Of a DNA stretch of 64,000 bases, positions 26,972-38,465 are shown one piece after another (the stretch's first letter is position 1; each line of letters starts with the position of its first letter). Source of the DNA: Emergomyces orientalis (lineage: Eukaryota > Ascomycota > Eurotiomycetes > Onygenales > Ajellomycetaceae); contig MOWL01000002.1 in NCBI GenBank assembly GCA_002110485.1, positions 744,001 to 808,000 of the forward strand. The letters are read 5' to 3'. Made by a program: the position numbers and the translations under genes. The notes beneath the pieces were generated by a model. It worked only from the letters and a program-made list of their open reading frames with translations. It was not told the DNA's origin and ran no database searches.

Positions 26972-27174
26972 GTCGCACCACCCGTTCAACGGAAGCCGAC
27001 GCTCGTCCGCACGTGGAGGAGCATCGGATTTACCCTTTGTTCGATAAACCAACCAAGCTCTTGACTGCTATTTGAAGCTAGAAACCTGTACTTCTGCTTT
27101 TATATTCGCTCTCAAACTCTTCTCAATCAATCCCTTCTCAAACCCGCTCCAATTTCCGTGTTTGACAAGTCAAG

Positions 27175-28897
27175 ATGGCCCCTCACGCCGAAGAGAATGC
27201 TAAAGGCGCCTTGAACGGGTCGGTGTCGACCTCTACCCCCTCGCTTTTTACTGTGGACTCCCCCAATGTTGTCTACACTGAGGAGGAAATCAAAACTAGG
27301 TATGTGTACCATACTACTACCGTCACTCGTGCTGCAGATGGTAAGTATGTTGCCGCTCCCAAGGAATCTGCCTACGACTTCAAGGTTGGCCGCAAGGTCG
27401 GCAAAGTCGGCATGATGCTTGTTGGATGGGGTGGGAATAACGGTACCACCGTCACCGCCGGTATCATTGCCAACCGTCGTGGCCTCGTCTGGGACACTCG
27501 CGAAGGCAAACGTGCCGCCAACTACTACGGCTCTGTCGTCATGGGTTCTACCGTCAAGCTGGGTACCGACCCGCAAACCGCTGAGGAGATCAATGTTCCC
27601 TTCCACGACATGTTGCCCATGGTCCATCCCAATGATTTGGCCATTGGAGGTTGGGATATTAGCGGCATGAACATTGCCGATGCCATGGACCGTGCTCAAG
27701 TCCTGGAGCCGTCCCTGAAGGAAATGGTCCGCAAGGAGATGGCCGAGATGAAACCTCTCCCAAGTATCTACTATCCGGATTTCATTGCTGCCAACCAGGA
27801 GGATCGTGCCGATAACGTTATCGAAGGCTCAAAGGCTTCGTGGGCTCATGTTGAGAAGATTCAACAGGATATCCGGTAAGCCCAATTTTGCAAGTAGCTA
27901 TCAGTAAGATATATTTCTGACCCAACATTCTACAGTGAATTCAAGGCTGCCAACGGATTGGATAAGGTCGTCGTCATGTGGACCGCCAATACTGAACGCT
28001 ATGCCGAAATCATCCCAGGAGTGAATGACACTGCCGACAATCTCCTCAAGGCTATCAAGGATGGCCATGAGGAGGTTTCTCCTTCTACCGTTTTCGCGGT
28101 TGCGTCCATCTTAGAAGATGCTCCCTTTATCAACGGCTCCCCGCAGAACACATTTGTTCCCGGAGCCATCAAGTTTGCTGAGCAGCAAGGAGCCTTCATT
28201 GGTGGAGATGACTTCAAATCCGGCCAGACCAAGATGAAATCCGCCCTGGTCGATTTCTTGATCAACGCTGGTATCAAGCTCACTTCCATTGCCAGCTACA
28301 ACCACTTGGGCAACAACGATGGCAAGAACCTGAGCTCTCACAAGCAGTTCCGCTCTAAGGAGATCTCCAAATCCAACGTTGTGGACGACATGGTTGCTGC
28401 CAACTCTGTTCTCTACAAGAAGGATGAACACCCTGACCACACGGTCGTGGTCAAATACATGCCAGCTGTCGGGGACAACAAGCGGGCTCTTGACGAATAC
28501 TATGCCGAGATCTTCATGGGTGGCCACCAGACCATCAGCATGTTCAACGTTTGCGAAGACTCGCTCCTTGCCTCCCCGCTAATCATTGACTTGGTCCTCA
28601 TTGCCGAGCTCATGACTCGTGTTAGCTGGAAACCCGCCTCTGGCGACAAGTATAAAGGCTTCCACAGCGTTCTCAGTGTCCTCAGCTACATGCTTAAGGT
28701 ATTTATCTACCCTAGCTCCCTATTTACTGGCTTTGGATTAAGTGACTAACTAAATGTCTCAGGCTCCCTTGACCCCACCGGGAACCCCTGTGGTGAACGC
28801 TTTGGGCAAACAGCGCGCCGCCGTTACCAACATCTTCCGCGCCTGCGTCGGTTTGCAACCAGAGTCTGACATGACCCTAGAGCACAAACTCTTCTAA
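27175..28897 (+). CDS. INO1: inositol-3-phosphate synthase (myo-inositol-1-phosphate synthase)
   Basis: This enzyme converts glucose 6-phosphate to 1D-myo-inositol 3-phosphate with bound NAD+, the first committed step to inositol phospholipids and inositol phosphates; it is cytosolic. Exons are 27175-27875, 27936-28698 and 28763-28897, giving 532 aa, the usual length. Family blocks seen: the NAD-binding [11 protein letters not shown] near residues 82-92, [26 protein letters not shown], the catalytic-region [34 protein letters not shown], and [13 protein letters not shown]. Both introns have GT-AG ends (60 and 64 bp) and phases agree. The start at 27175 is the first ATG of the frame and fits the family's MAPH-like N-terminus. 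No damage is seen. Confidence 0.97.
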
Positions 28898-30098
28898 GCT
28901 CGTTCTGCATGCCTGAGCAACATCACTCGTTTTCGACCCTGCTCCATTTTACTTTTTTTAAACTAAAAGTAATGACAATGGAATTAACTGTGGGGGAAAC
29001 GTTAGTTGATTAATTTTGCGGGATAGTTTGGGCCCCTTTAATGGGTTGAAGAAATGGCGAGGCCTTGTTGTCTTCTCGTTTTCTTTTTCTTTTTTTCTAT
29101 GACTCAGATTGAAAATCTCTCAAGTTGTGCTTTGCTTTTTGTAATCATGGCCCTTTTGTGGTCAGGAACTACACACACTCATTTAACTAAGGTAGTCTAA
29201 TGATACCTTCATAGGTAGTATGTCTAATACCACAATGATTTAAATATGCCCGGTAAAATATGCCTGGGCCTTATTATGGTTTGAGAACGCAGTTTAACGC
29301 TTTTGTTATTCCCTCCTTTGTTATTTATTTGTAGCGTAACGGACGAATGGGTGAGACATGTAGTAGGTCTATAGGACAGATTCACTATGCAGGGGGCTTT
29401 GTATCTACAGTACATGAAAAATCCCCCGTAAGTTACTAGAGATTGGTGGGGGGGGGGGGGGGGGGGGTTTAATTATATAGGGGAGCCAAGGTATAGAGAT
29501 GCCAAGATATAAAATGTATTCGCTATCACTGGTTTTCTACATTTATTGATAGAAAAGATATAATGCCAGAGGCATCCATCCGCCCGGCTCGATGTTATTC
29601 CTTTCATCTCTCAGGGCTATATAAGCTCTCTGCAACGCACACATAGCATAGAAAGAATCAAGCCAATATTACTACACTCCAACATATAATAGTATGGTTG
29701 CACAATGTGCAGTAGAGTTGCTACTCGTTAAAACTTTCTATATATGTGTATATGCTAGTGGCCACACGAGTTAATAAAAAAGGGGTTGTACGGGAAAGAG
29801 ATAAATTTTGAGAAGAAACACAACAATAAGAACGGAATGGTTACAAATATAACAAAACGGCAATTTTCCCACTGACAAAACATAAATAAGATTTCGGGAA
29901 GTATATGTAAAAACAAATAAATAAAATATACCCAATGTCTCAATTCTCTTCGTCCCTGTTTTACCTATTTCGCTCCCTCCTAATGGGTGCTGGATTGGAT
30001 GGATAATCAATGGTACAGTACATATATGTAGAAAAGCGAAATCCACACACCCCCTACAAAAAAAAAGAAGAAGAAAAAAAAAAAAAAAACCAACCACA
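28898..30098. other. intergenic spacer
   Basis: The INO1 3' flank meets the 3' flank of the convergent HGDHWHC-repeat gene. No gene is seen. It contains a long G homopolymer. Confidence 0.6.
29448..29467. repeat. 20-nt G homopolymer
   Basis: An uninterrupted G run lies in the INO1 downstream spacer. Its length is prone to sequencing error. Confidence 0.9.
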
Positions 30099-30967
30099 TC
30101 ACCACACCATCACAGCAACAACCCCTCCAACAACGGCCGCGCACTGGTTCAATTTCACAAAATTGGCCACGGCAGCGCCTGTAGTTGGGATTGGCATGGC
30201 CGTGCCGGATGGCTGGCCCGTTGCGGGGCCATCGCAATGCCAGTGGTCGCCGTGCGGTTCGCAGCCGACGGATTCCGTGGGACTGGGTCCTGGATTTTGG
30301 GAGCCGGAGCCGGAGCCGGTTGGCTGGTTGTGTTCATGCTCATCGGGCGGGTGTATGGTTGCGGTAGTTGGGGGGGCTGTTGGGTTGGTCGGGGCGGGGC
30401 CATCACAGTGCCTGAGGATGGTCAGAAAAAGGTTTGGATTCGTTGTACCAAACTGGCGCATAGAGAGAGGGATGTTGTGTGTAGATATATATCTGGGCAT
30501 GAAGGGGGATGGAATTACCAGTGGTCACCGTGCGGCTCGCAGCCTATGGATTCAGTGGGGCTGGGGCCTGGGCTGGCGGCGGTGGTGGTTGCTGTAGTGC
30601 CTGTAGCAGGGACATCGGTTGGTAGGCGGGGACCATCGCAGTGCCTGCAATTATAGATCAGACAGGTTTGGGATGTCAAGCATCTTTTTTTTATATATAT
30701 TTTTTTAAAATTTTCGTAGCATTAAAGCAGGGAATCATTCATCTGTTTCTTTGAAGCGGGAAAATATAACATTTCATCGCAGCTCCCCGAGAAATGTTAA
30801 GAGATAATTGTGTGAGGATGATGAGCATTGCCATACCAGTGATCGCCATGTGGCTCGCAGCCGACTGACTGCGTCGGCGATGGGCCTGGGTCTTCTTGTC
30901 CGAAGACGAAGGAGGAAGGTGAGGAGAGGAGGGAGAGGGCGAAGAGGGCGACGGTGGTGAACTTCAT
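30099..30967 (-). CDS. secreted, probably GPI-anchored protein with three CEPHGDHWHC repeats
   Basis: Predicted cell-surface protein of 189 aa; I do not recognise a named family. Exons are 30837-30967, 30519-30644 and 30099-30411. It has a signal peptide (TTVALFALSLLSS) and a C-terminal hydrophobic tail (CAAVVGGVVAVMVW) preceded by a small-residue region, the pattern of a GPI-anchor signal. Between them are three copies of PGPSPTxSxGCEPHGDHW-HCDGP, separated by Thr/Pro/Ser-rich linkers. Each repeat places two Cys, three His, Glu and Asp within about a dozen residues, which suggests metal (zinc or copper) binding; this is inference. Both introns split the Trp codon of repeats 1 and 2 in the same phase, while repeat 3 has no intron there. 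Exon 2 is exactly 42 codons. Start at 30967 chosen because the signal peptide begins there; an upstream in-frame start is possible. Confidence 0.75.
30226..30293 (-). repeat. CEPHGDHWHC repeat unit 3 (no intron)
   Basis: This copy of the repeat is contiguous in DNA: the Trp codon is unsplit and followed directly by HCDGP. Repeats 1 (30837-30892) and 2 (30519-30572) are both interrupted at the same codon. Confidence 0.85.
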
Positions 30968-32603
30968 CTTCCAGGTGATTGCTGGTGTACAGAGGGATTT
31001 CCTTTTTCTATCCAAAGTATATTCGAAATTGACTTGGATATAATATTTTCTTTCCCAAAAAAGTGAAGATTAAAAGCAATGACACGAGAAATGGAAGTGT
31101 CGGGAGAATCAAAAAATCAGGCTGCATAGGGTTGGTCCACTCTTTTATATATCTCAGTAGGGAGGCGTGCACGGCTATAGATCTTCATCGCGCGGAATTT
31201 TACCCCTCTAATATTACGACAAGAAATTGCCAGGCCAGCTTGGGACCATGCAGGTAGGGTCGTTTCTTTTGATTTACCTAGGTACCATTCGTAGATTCGA
31301 AGGGGAAACAACCAGCCAACAATGGCTAGTAATACTCCTAGTAGCGGAAACGGAAACAGAGTCAGTTCGTAGTAGCATGCAATCTGTGGAGCTTTGGCAT
31401 ATGGCCCCTGCATCTCATCCCGCGCTGCTGAATGCTCGTTTCTTTGATATGGGTACCTCGTGGTCCCGGAAAATGTTCCTTGATAGGCTTCAGAGAATCA
31501 TTGTCCGGATATGCATCGAAGTAAATCCCTCGCTTTTGTACTGTACATTCCAGCGTACAGTACATGTATATGTAAGATTATTTTTCTTGCAGCATCTCGC
31601 CAGTCAAAAAAATAGAAAATCAGATACAGAGGCAAAGCAGTTAACAAGTCTCATCATAAATGTGTGCGCGCTGCGCGTGTTGGCAAATATGGCTGACAAT
31701 GTTGATTTGTCCACCAAGGTTGAGTGAGATATTCCCACGCTTAATTAATCACCTCCAAGGTCCGCAGGACGAGAGTCCTAGGGCTGTTTTCAGCACATGT
31801 TCAGCGGCACAAATTTCAATGGACACAAAAACCGAGAAAAAAGAACCAGCAGTTGGAACGCTGCAGAGAGATAGATACCTGAGAGGTAGTTAGTTAGTTA
31901 GTAGTCTCTTGGCTGCTGAGGACCTTGAGGCATGGCTTATTTTCTATCCAATTTTGTTTGTTTTTCTTCCTGTGCTGAGTTTGCAGTAGAAGGGTGGGGT
32001 TATTTCAGTTGTATCTGCGAAGAAAAGGAGAAAAACATATATCCTTTCGAGAAGGATATATAGAGACAGACATATATAAACTACCGATGGTATGGAGTTC
32101 CAGCTGCTGAGGTTGTCGTTGCTAACAGAGATGCATTTGATAGAAATATCGCTCGGGGCTAATTCCCACCCCACGCCAAGCGACTCCCAATTAGTTTAGC
32201 CTAGAAATGTTACAGAGCCCAGCTCGCTCTACTGCGGTAAGTCCTGAGATAGTAACAACAATACACGAACACCATCCAGATAGTATTTGATAATATTAGC
32301 ATCATATGGTCGTATTAACTAACTGCTCTCCATTACATATATAGGGCTACTATTCCAAACAAGAAGCAAAAGCCAGATCATAGATTATTATTTTCCGCTC
32401 CGTCCAGCACTTCTTCAGGAGAAAGAAAGAAACGCTCCTTGCTTAATTCCATGTAAGTTCTTGTGGAGAGCTGCTGTTTACAACCTCGCGGAATTGATCT
32501 CCGCCGTCCTATTTTCCCATTTTGATAAATATTCCCTTCTCCAAACATGTTGAGAAAGAGAAAAAGCAAAACCAGGGTTTGACCGTGGCGATAGCAAAAT
32601 GAC
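30968..32603. other. intergenic spacer
   Basis: This contains the promoter of the repeat-protein gene and the 3' flank of the formaldehyde dehydrogenase gene. An open frame at 31227-31727 (+) lacks recognisable motifs and I do not call it a gene. Confidence 0.5.
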
Positions 32604-34258
<1,655 letters not shown>

Positions 34259-35381
34259 CTTGAATGCTTGCTACTCTGGTGGGGTGTTTGTAGATGTTGA
34301 CCGGGCTGGCGTGTTCTGTTTATAAATAGCGTTCTGCAAACGAAAAAAGTTAAGCTGCAAGGAGAGACGGGGCGGGGGGCGAGGGGCCGCGGAATGAGAT
34401 ATAAAAGGATTACTACGCTCGTAGCGGGTGAATAGTTGGAGGAGAAGCAAATAAACAAAGAACTTTTGATACGGGGAAGAAGAGAAAGGGGAAATTTTTA
34501 TGTTGTTTGGGCACAAGCCGCAGCGGAGTGAGGAGAAGAGACGAGGGGCAGTGATGGGAAGGTGGGGGATGTTCTCGGGATTGAGGGGCTGTATTACACG
34601 GTATTTGCAGGTACCTGCCCTCTTCTTGACACCAGATTTTGCAGGTCTAGTACATGTGGATACACATAGATACTTTAAACACCTGAGATATACTTAGGTC
34701 AATTATCTTGGCTGACGATTTGTTGTGCGGCCAGATGCTGTTTCTGGGACTAATTGGGGATTGCTAGATCAGAAAATCGTCTTCCCCTCTCGATAAGATT
34801 GCAATTGTGAGAATATTTGGTTTTGGTGTACGTAAATGGCCCTGTCTTCCAGTGCCGGATCTTTTAGCCATATCGAGAAATGGGGTGACAAGTGAAAAGT
34901 GCTTGGGGATATGTATTCCTTTATCGGGAGACGAAGGGGCTCTATTCCACCGAATAAGAAGCTGTAGGATAAAAAGTGAGGGTAAAAATAATAATGGGTA
35001 GGAAGGCTCCAATAATCTATTTTCTCTGTCATGGATTGATTGAGTTTTCACCTACCTAGGTCCTTTTAGGTATGTAAATGGTACTTGACTGCTGGCCGGT
35101 ACGTACTCTGCCACCTCTCTAGAGACACAAAACTAATTCCTTGCCATCCAATGCCAATACATTTTATTCCCATGTAAATCTTAAACGTCTTGGGGATAGC
35201 CGCATTGAACAATTAATTAACACCTTGACGACCGCCCTGAGTGGGCCAGAAAAGAATAAATATGCTAACACATAAAATCCAAAAAGGTATCATTTTACAA
35301 AAGTAGTTGCCGGTAGAATCTTATTGATATGAAAGTTACATCGTTTCAGCTCATTATGATAAACCAGAGATTATCGTTCAT
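34259..35381. other. intergenic spacer
   Basis: This is the upstream region of the formaldehyde dehydrogenase gene and the 3' flank of the threonine aldolase gene. No gene is seen. Confidence 0.55.
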
Positions 35382-36765
35382 TCAGCTCTTCCCGGCCCTG
35401 TAGGAGAACAACATCCCAGTACCCTGGTGCTCCGTTGTGGGTGGGACTGCACCTTCACTCCTGCTCTTGCTCAATTCCATAGTCCGTTTGAGTACCCGTT
35501 TCATCGCCGCAATTCCATCCGCGTTTATTTCTGTAAGATAACAATTAGCTTGCAGTCCTTAAGAGGGGCTTATTGAAATGGGAGTAAAAAGAAAGAAATC
35601 CATCACTCACGATAATGCGTAACAATCCTCGGCGCGATAACCCGCACCCCTTCCTCCGTCGCAATTCTCTCAAATTCCTCCCCCGCAACCCCAGCTTTAC
35701 CCAAATTCAACCAAACCATATTCGTCTCTTGGTCGAGGCCAGGCATCATAGCCCCTCCCAGCGTTACCCACTCCTCCTGCAATTCCTTCGCTACCGCATT
35801 AGCCCGCAGCATAGGCTCACCTGCTAGAAACACCTCATCAATGGCGACGCGTACAGGAGCCGTGAGGATCCCAATTTGTCGCATCGCGCCGCCCAGCGCT
35901 TTGCGGAAATGACGGGCGCGCGCAATCACCTCCGGAGACCTGGCGGCTAGGATGGAGCCGGTGGGCGCACCGAGGGATTTCGAGAAACACATGCTGACCG
36001 TATCGACATGTGAGCAGTATTCGCGGAGCAGGGCTTTGGCCGTTTCCGCTGCCTGCACGGGTGCCAAGCCGGCGCTCGAAGGCGGGTAACATGCGTTCCA
36101 CAGCCGGGCGCCATCCATGTGCACTTTTATGCCGTGCTGTCTGGCATATTCTGCTATGCGCTTGACTTCTGAGACCGGGGTGATTTTCCCTTTATAAGTG
36201 TTTTCGAGAGTGATCACGCGGGTGGGTGCACCATGCACATCGCCGTCGTCGGGGACGATGTTCGCGATTATATCTTCTAGAGACATGTATGATTGCTGCT
36301 GATGGTCATTGCCTTTGTTGGGACTGCTTAGCACGGGGATCAATTGTGCTTGTGAAAACATCGAAGCCATGCCACACTCGTGCACGAAGGTGTGACTGTG
36401 CCGACCACAGATGACGGAGTAGGGTGGTTGCTGTAAAAGTGAACGTAGAGCCAATTGATTGCCCATCGTGCCGGACGAGACGAAGAGGGCATTTCCCATT
36501 CCCGTTAACTCCCCGACATAAGTTTCTAGGGCGTTAGTGGGCTCGTCTTGGGAGAAGACGTCGTCACCGTAGCGCGGGGCTTCGGTAATAGTTGATGAGA
36601 GCATGCTGCCGCTCGGGAGCGTGATGGTGTCGCCTGTTTGGAGGTGTTAAAATACATATTATATATATCATACTATAGCTATAATTAAGCAGGCTCACTT
36701 CTGAAATCGTGAGTAGCGGCGCGAGCGTTTCGAGCCGCTTCTGCTATTATTGTTTGCGAAGGCAT
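35382..36765 (-). CDS. GLY1: low-specificity L-threonine aldolase
   Basis: This PLP enzyme cleaves threonine/allo-threonine to glycine and acetaldehyde. Exons are 36699-36765, 35611-36633 and 35382-35530, giving 412 aa from the ATG at 36765. Family blocks: FRSDTITLPSG at the start, APRYGDDVFSQDEPTNALE, SGTMGNQLALR, HSHTFVHECG, ENTYKGKITP, MDGARLWNACY, and the PLP-lysine block CFSKSLGAPTGS followed by RHFRKALGGAMRQIG. The exon-1 frame stays open upstream to an ATG at 36900. This adds 45 residues that are rich in Arg, Ser and Pro and nearly lack acidic residues, resembling a mitochondrial presequence. The gene may thus give two isoforms. The short form is the safer start because family similarity begins shortly after it. 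Confidence 0.9.
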
Positions 36766-36900
36766 GGTGCTGGTAGATCTGATTGCCGGCCGTCCTGGTG
36801 GAGGAGTTGAGAGATTGTGTTTTGGAGGGGGAATGCTACGCAATGGAGCAGAGAGCTGTTGCGAGCGGCAGATAAATAATCTATGCATTCGGGTAAGCAT
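36766..36900 (-). other. alternative N-terminal extension of threonine aldolase
   Basis: In-frame codons from ATG 36900 (second ATG 36888) join the aldolase exon without a stop. The segment begins MHRLFICRSQQLS and carries seven Arg and no Asp or Glu, as expected of a matrix-targeting signal. Whether transcripts include it is not visible. Confidence 0.5.
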
Positions 36901-37856
36901 TTTTTTTATATTTGATAACAGGAGGTTGTGCCCTTTCTGTATAATATGCGGGGGCCGGGGGGGGGAGTTCGGTTGACGCCGTACCCGGAGCCTTTACCTG
37001 AATTTCAACTAGCCGGAAAGGTTCCCCACAATCCATCAATACAGATCAGCCATGTAGCTCTTCTTCTCTTGCATCCACGCGACCTTGTCAACGGCGAGAA
37101 CTCTGTACAGCAGATATATATGTGAGATCCTGACAGGGGTTCTATAAAGATACAACTAAAATATCCTCGTAGCATGTATTGCGGCCGAATCCGTACCATA
37201 GGTTGCCGCCACGCGAATGCCCTCGCTTTCCCCCAAGCATGATGAGGACAATAGCCTATCATTTTAGAGGAAAGTAGATACCAGATATTACGGCCGAGAA
37301 ACACTGTTAATGCAAATGGTTTCAAGACTGGTTTTGAAGAGGGGAATAAAATTGAAAGGAAACAGGTAACCCCCAAGACAAAGATAGAGGAAGACAAATC
37401 CCAAAGAAAACGGAATATCCCTATGCGATGCCATAATACAAGTTGTATCGTTTCCACCAGATTAAATCATTCATATGGAAATATTGTACATGTGCAGAGA
37501 ATACACACAAAATGAGCCAAAAAAATACCCCCCAGAACAAGTAACCCACTCCATGAGCTGAGCTTCTAATCGATCGGATGACGCTCATCCCATCCCGTCC
37601 CAACCCAAGTCTCATCTCCCACTGCTGCTCTTCGCATTCCCCGCAAAACAAGCTAGACTCAGGTTCATCACCATCCTTCCTTGTGTGTATAAATGGGGTA
37701 TTTTCAAACATATAAAAAAAATAGACACGGCGTCTTTCAATCCCACGCGTCAGGGGCATGCGGGATAACCATCGAGCATCCATATACACACAAATCGTAC
37801 ATGTAGTCCATAAACACACACCCCTTTCCTCTAGACAGCCAGCCAGTAGCCGCCAT

Positions 37857-37890
<34 letters not shown>

Positions 37891-37969
37891 ACAACAGCAA
37901 CCCTTGACCAAAAAAAACCCCAACTCCTTCCTCCTTCAAGTATTATTATCAATTCATGTCGTCATCATA
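36901..37969. other. intergenic spacer
   Basis: Upstream of threonine aldolase and 3' of TIM9. No gene is seen. A (CA)n microsatellite lies at about 37861-37889. Confidence 0.55.
37861..37889. repeat. (CA)n microsatellite
   Basis: About 14 uninterrupted CA units lie some 80 bp downstream of the TIM9 stop codon. Confidence 0.9.
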
Positions 37970-38465
37970 TTATTTCCCCGGCATCTGTCCCGATTGCATC
38001 ATCTGCGCATTCTGCTCCTGGAAGCGCTGGTTGATGCGTTCAGAGCCCTTCATGAACTTATCGAAGCAGCGGTTGACGCAGCCCTGTTCGCGGCTAATGA
38101 GGGATTTGGTTGTAAAGTCGCTGACGCAGTCTTCGAAGCAGCGTTGGACGATGTTGGAGTAGACCTAAAATAACATATAAAAAAAAATTGATATTTTGTT
38201 TAGTGCCGTGCTTGGGGGTGGGAATTTTATAAGAGTAGAGTAGATTGGATGGGAATACCGTCATGAATTCTTTCATCTGCTTCTTTTCCATGCGATTTGC
38301 CAGCTCGCGCTGTTCGCTGGCGTTTAGACTAAATATATTTTGTTTTCAATTTTTGAAATATTGTTAGCTTCCTTGCTATACCGAACTGGCATTCATTTGA
38401 GGAAGGAGAAAATATTGCTTGTTGCAGGATTGGGATGCGGGTAAAATTGAGACGTACCCGTCCAT
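37970..38465 (-). CDS. TIM9: mitochondrial intermembrane-space chaperone Tim9
   Basis: Small TIM protein of 90 aa that pairs with Tim10 in a hexamer to carry hydrophobic precursors across the intermembrane space to the TIM22 complex. Exons are 38458-38465 (only 8 nt of coding), 38259-38328 and 37970-38164. The twin CX3C motif is present (CFEDC and CVNRC), as is the helix between them ([11 protein letters not shown]). The N-terminus [21 protein letters not shown] and tail [11 protein letters not shown] match fungal Tim9. Introns are GT-AG with consistent phases. Start at 38465 is forced: the tiny exon supplies M-D and two bases of the next codon. Confidence 0.95.

Larger units (their letters stand above)
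21491..27174. other. 5.7 kb gene-poor spacer with INO1 promoter at its right end
   Basis: No gene can be supported. Weakly coding-like short frames occur around 22.3-23.4 kb but they are interrupted and unrecognised. Simple repeats include (TA)n at about 23710-23733 and (CT)n at about 26066-26102. The last 600 bp is pyrimidine-rich and is the likely INO1 promoter and leader. Confidence 0.5.

Noticed and set aside
30010..30656. Plus-strand frames of 139-195 codons over the HGDHWHC gene
   Set aside because: They are complements of the minus-strand repeat gene, which has a signal peptide, clean splice sites and a repeated motif.
31227..31727. 166-codon open frame (+)
   Set aside because: No domain, no signal peptide with a coherent mature part, and lies in AT-rich spacer; treated as chance.
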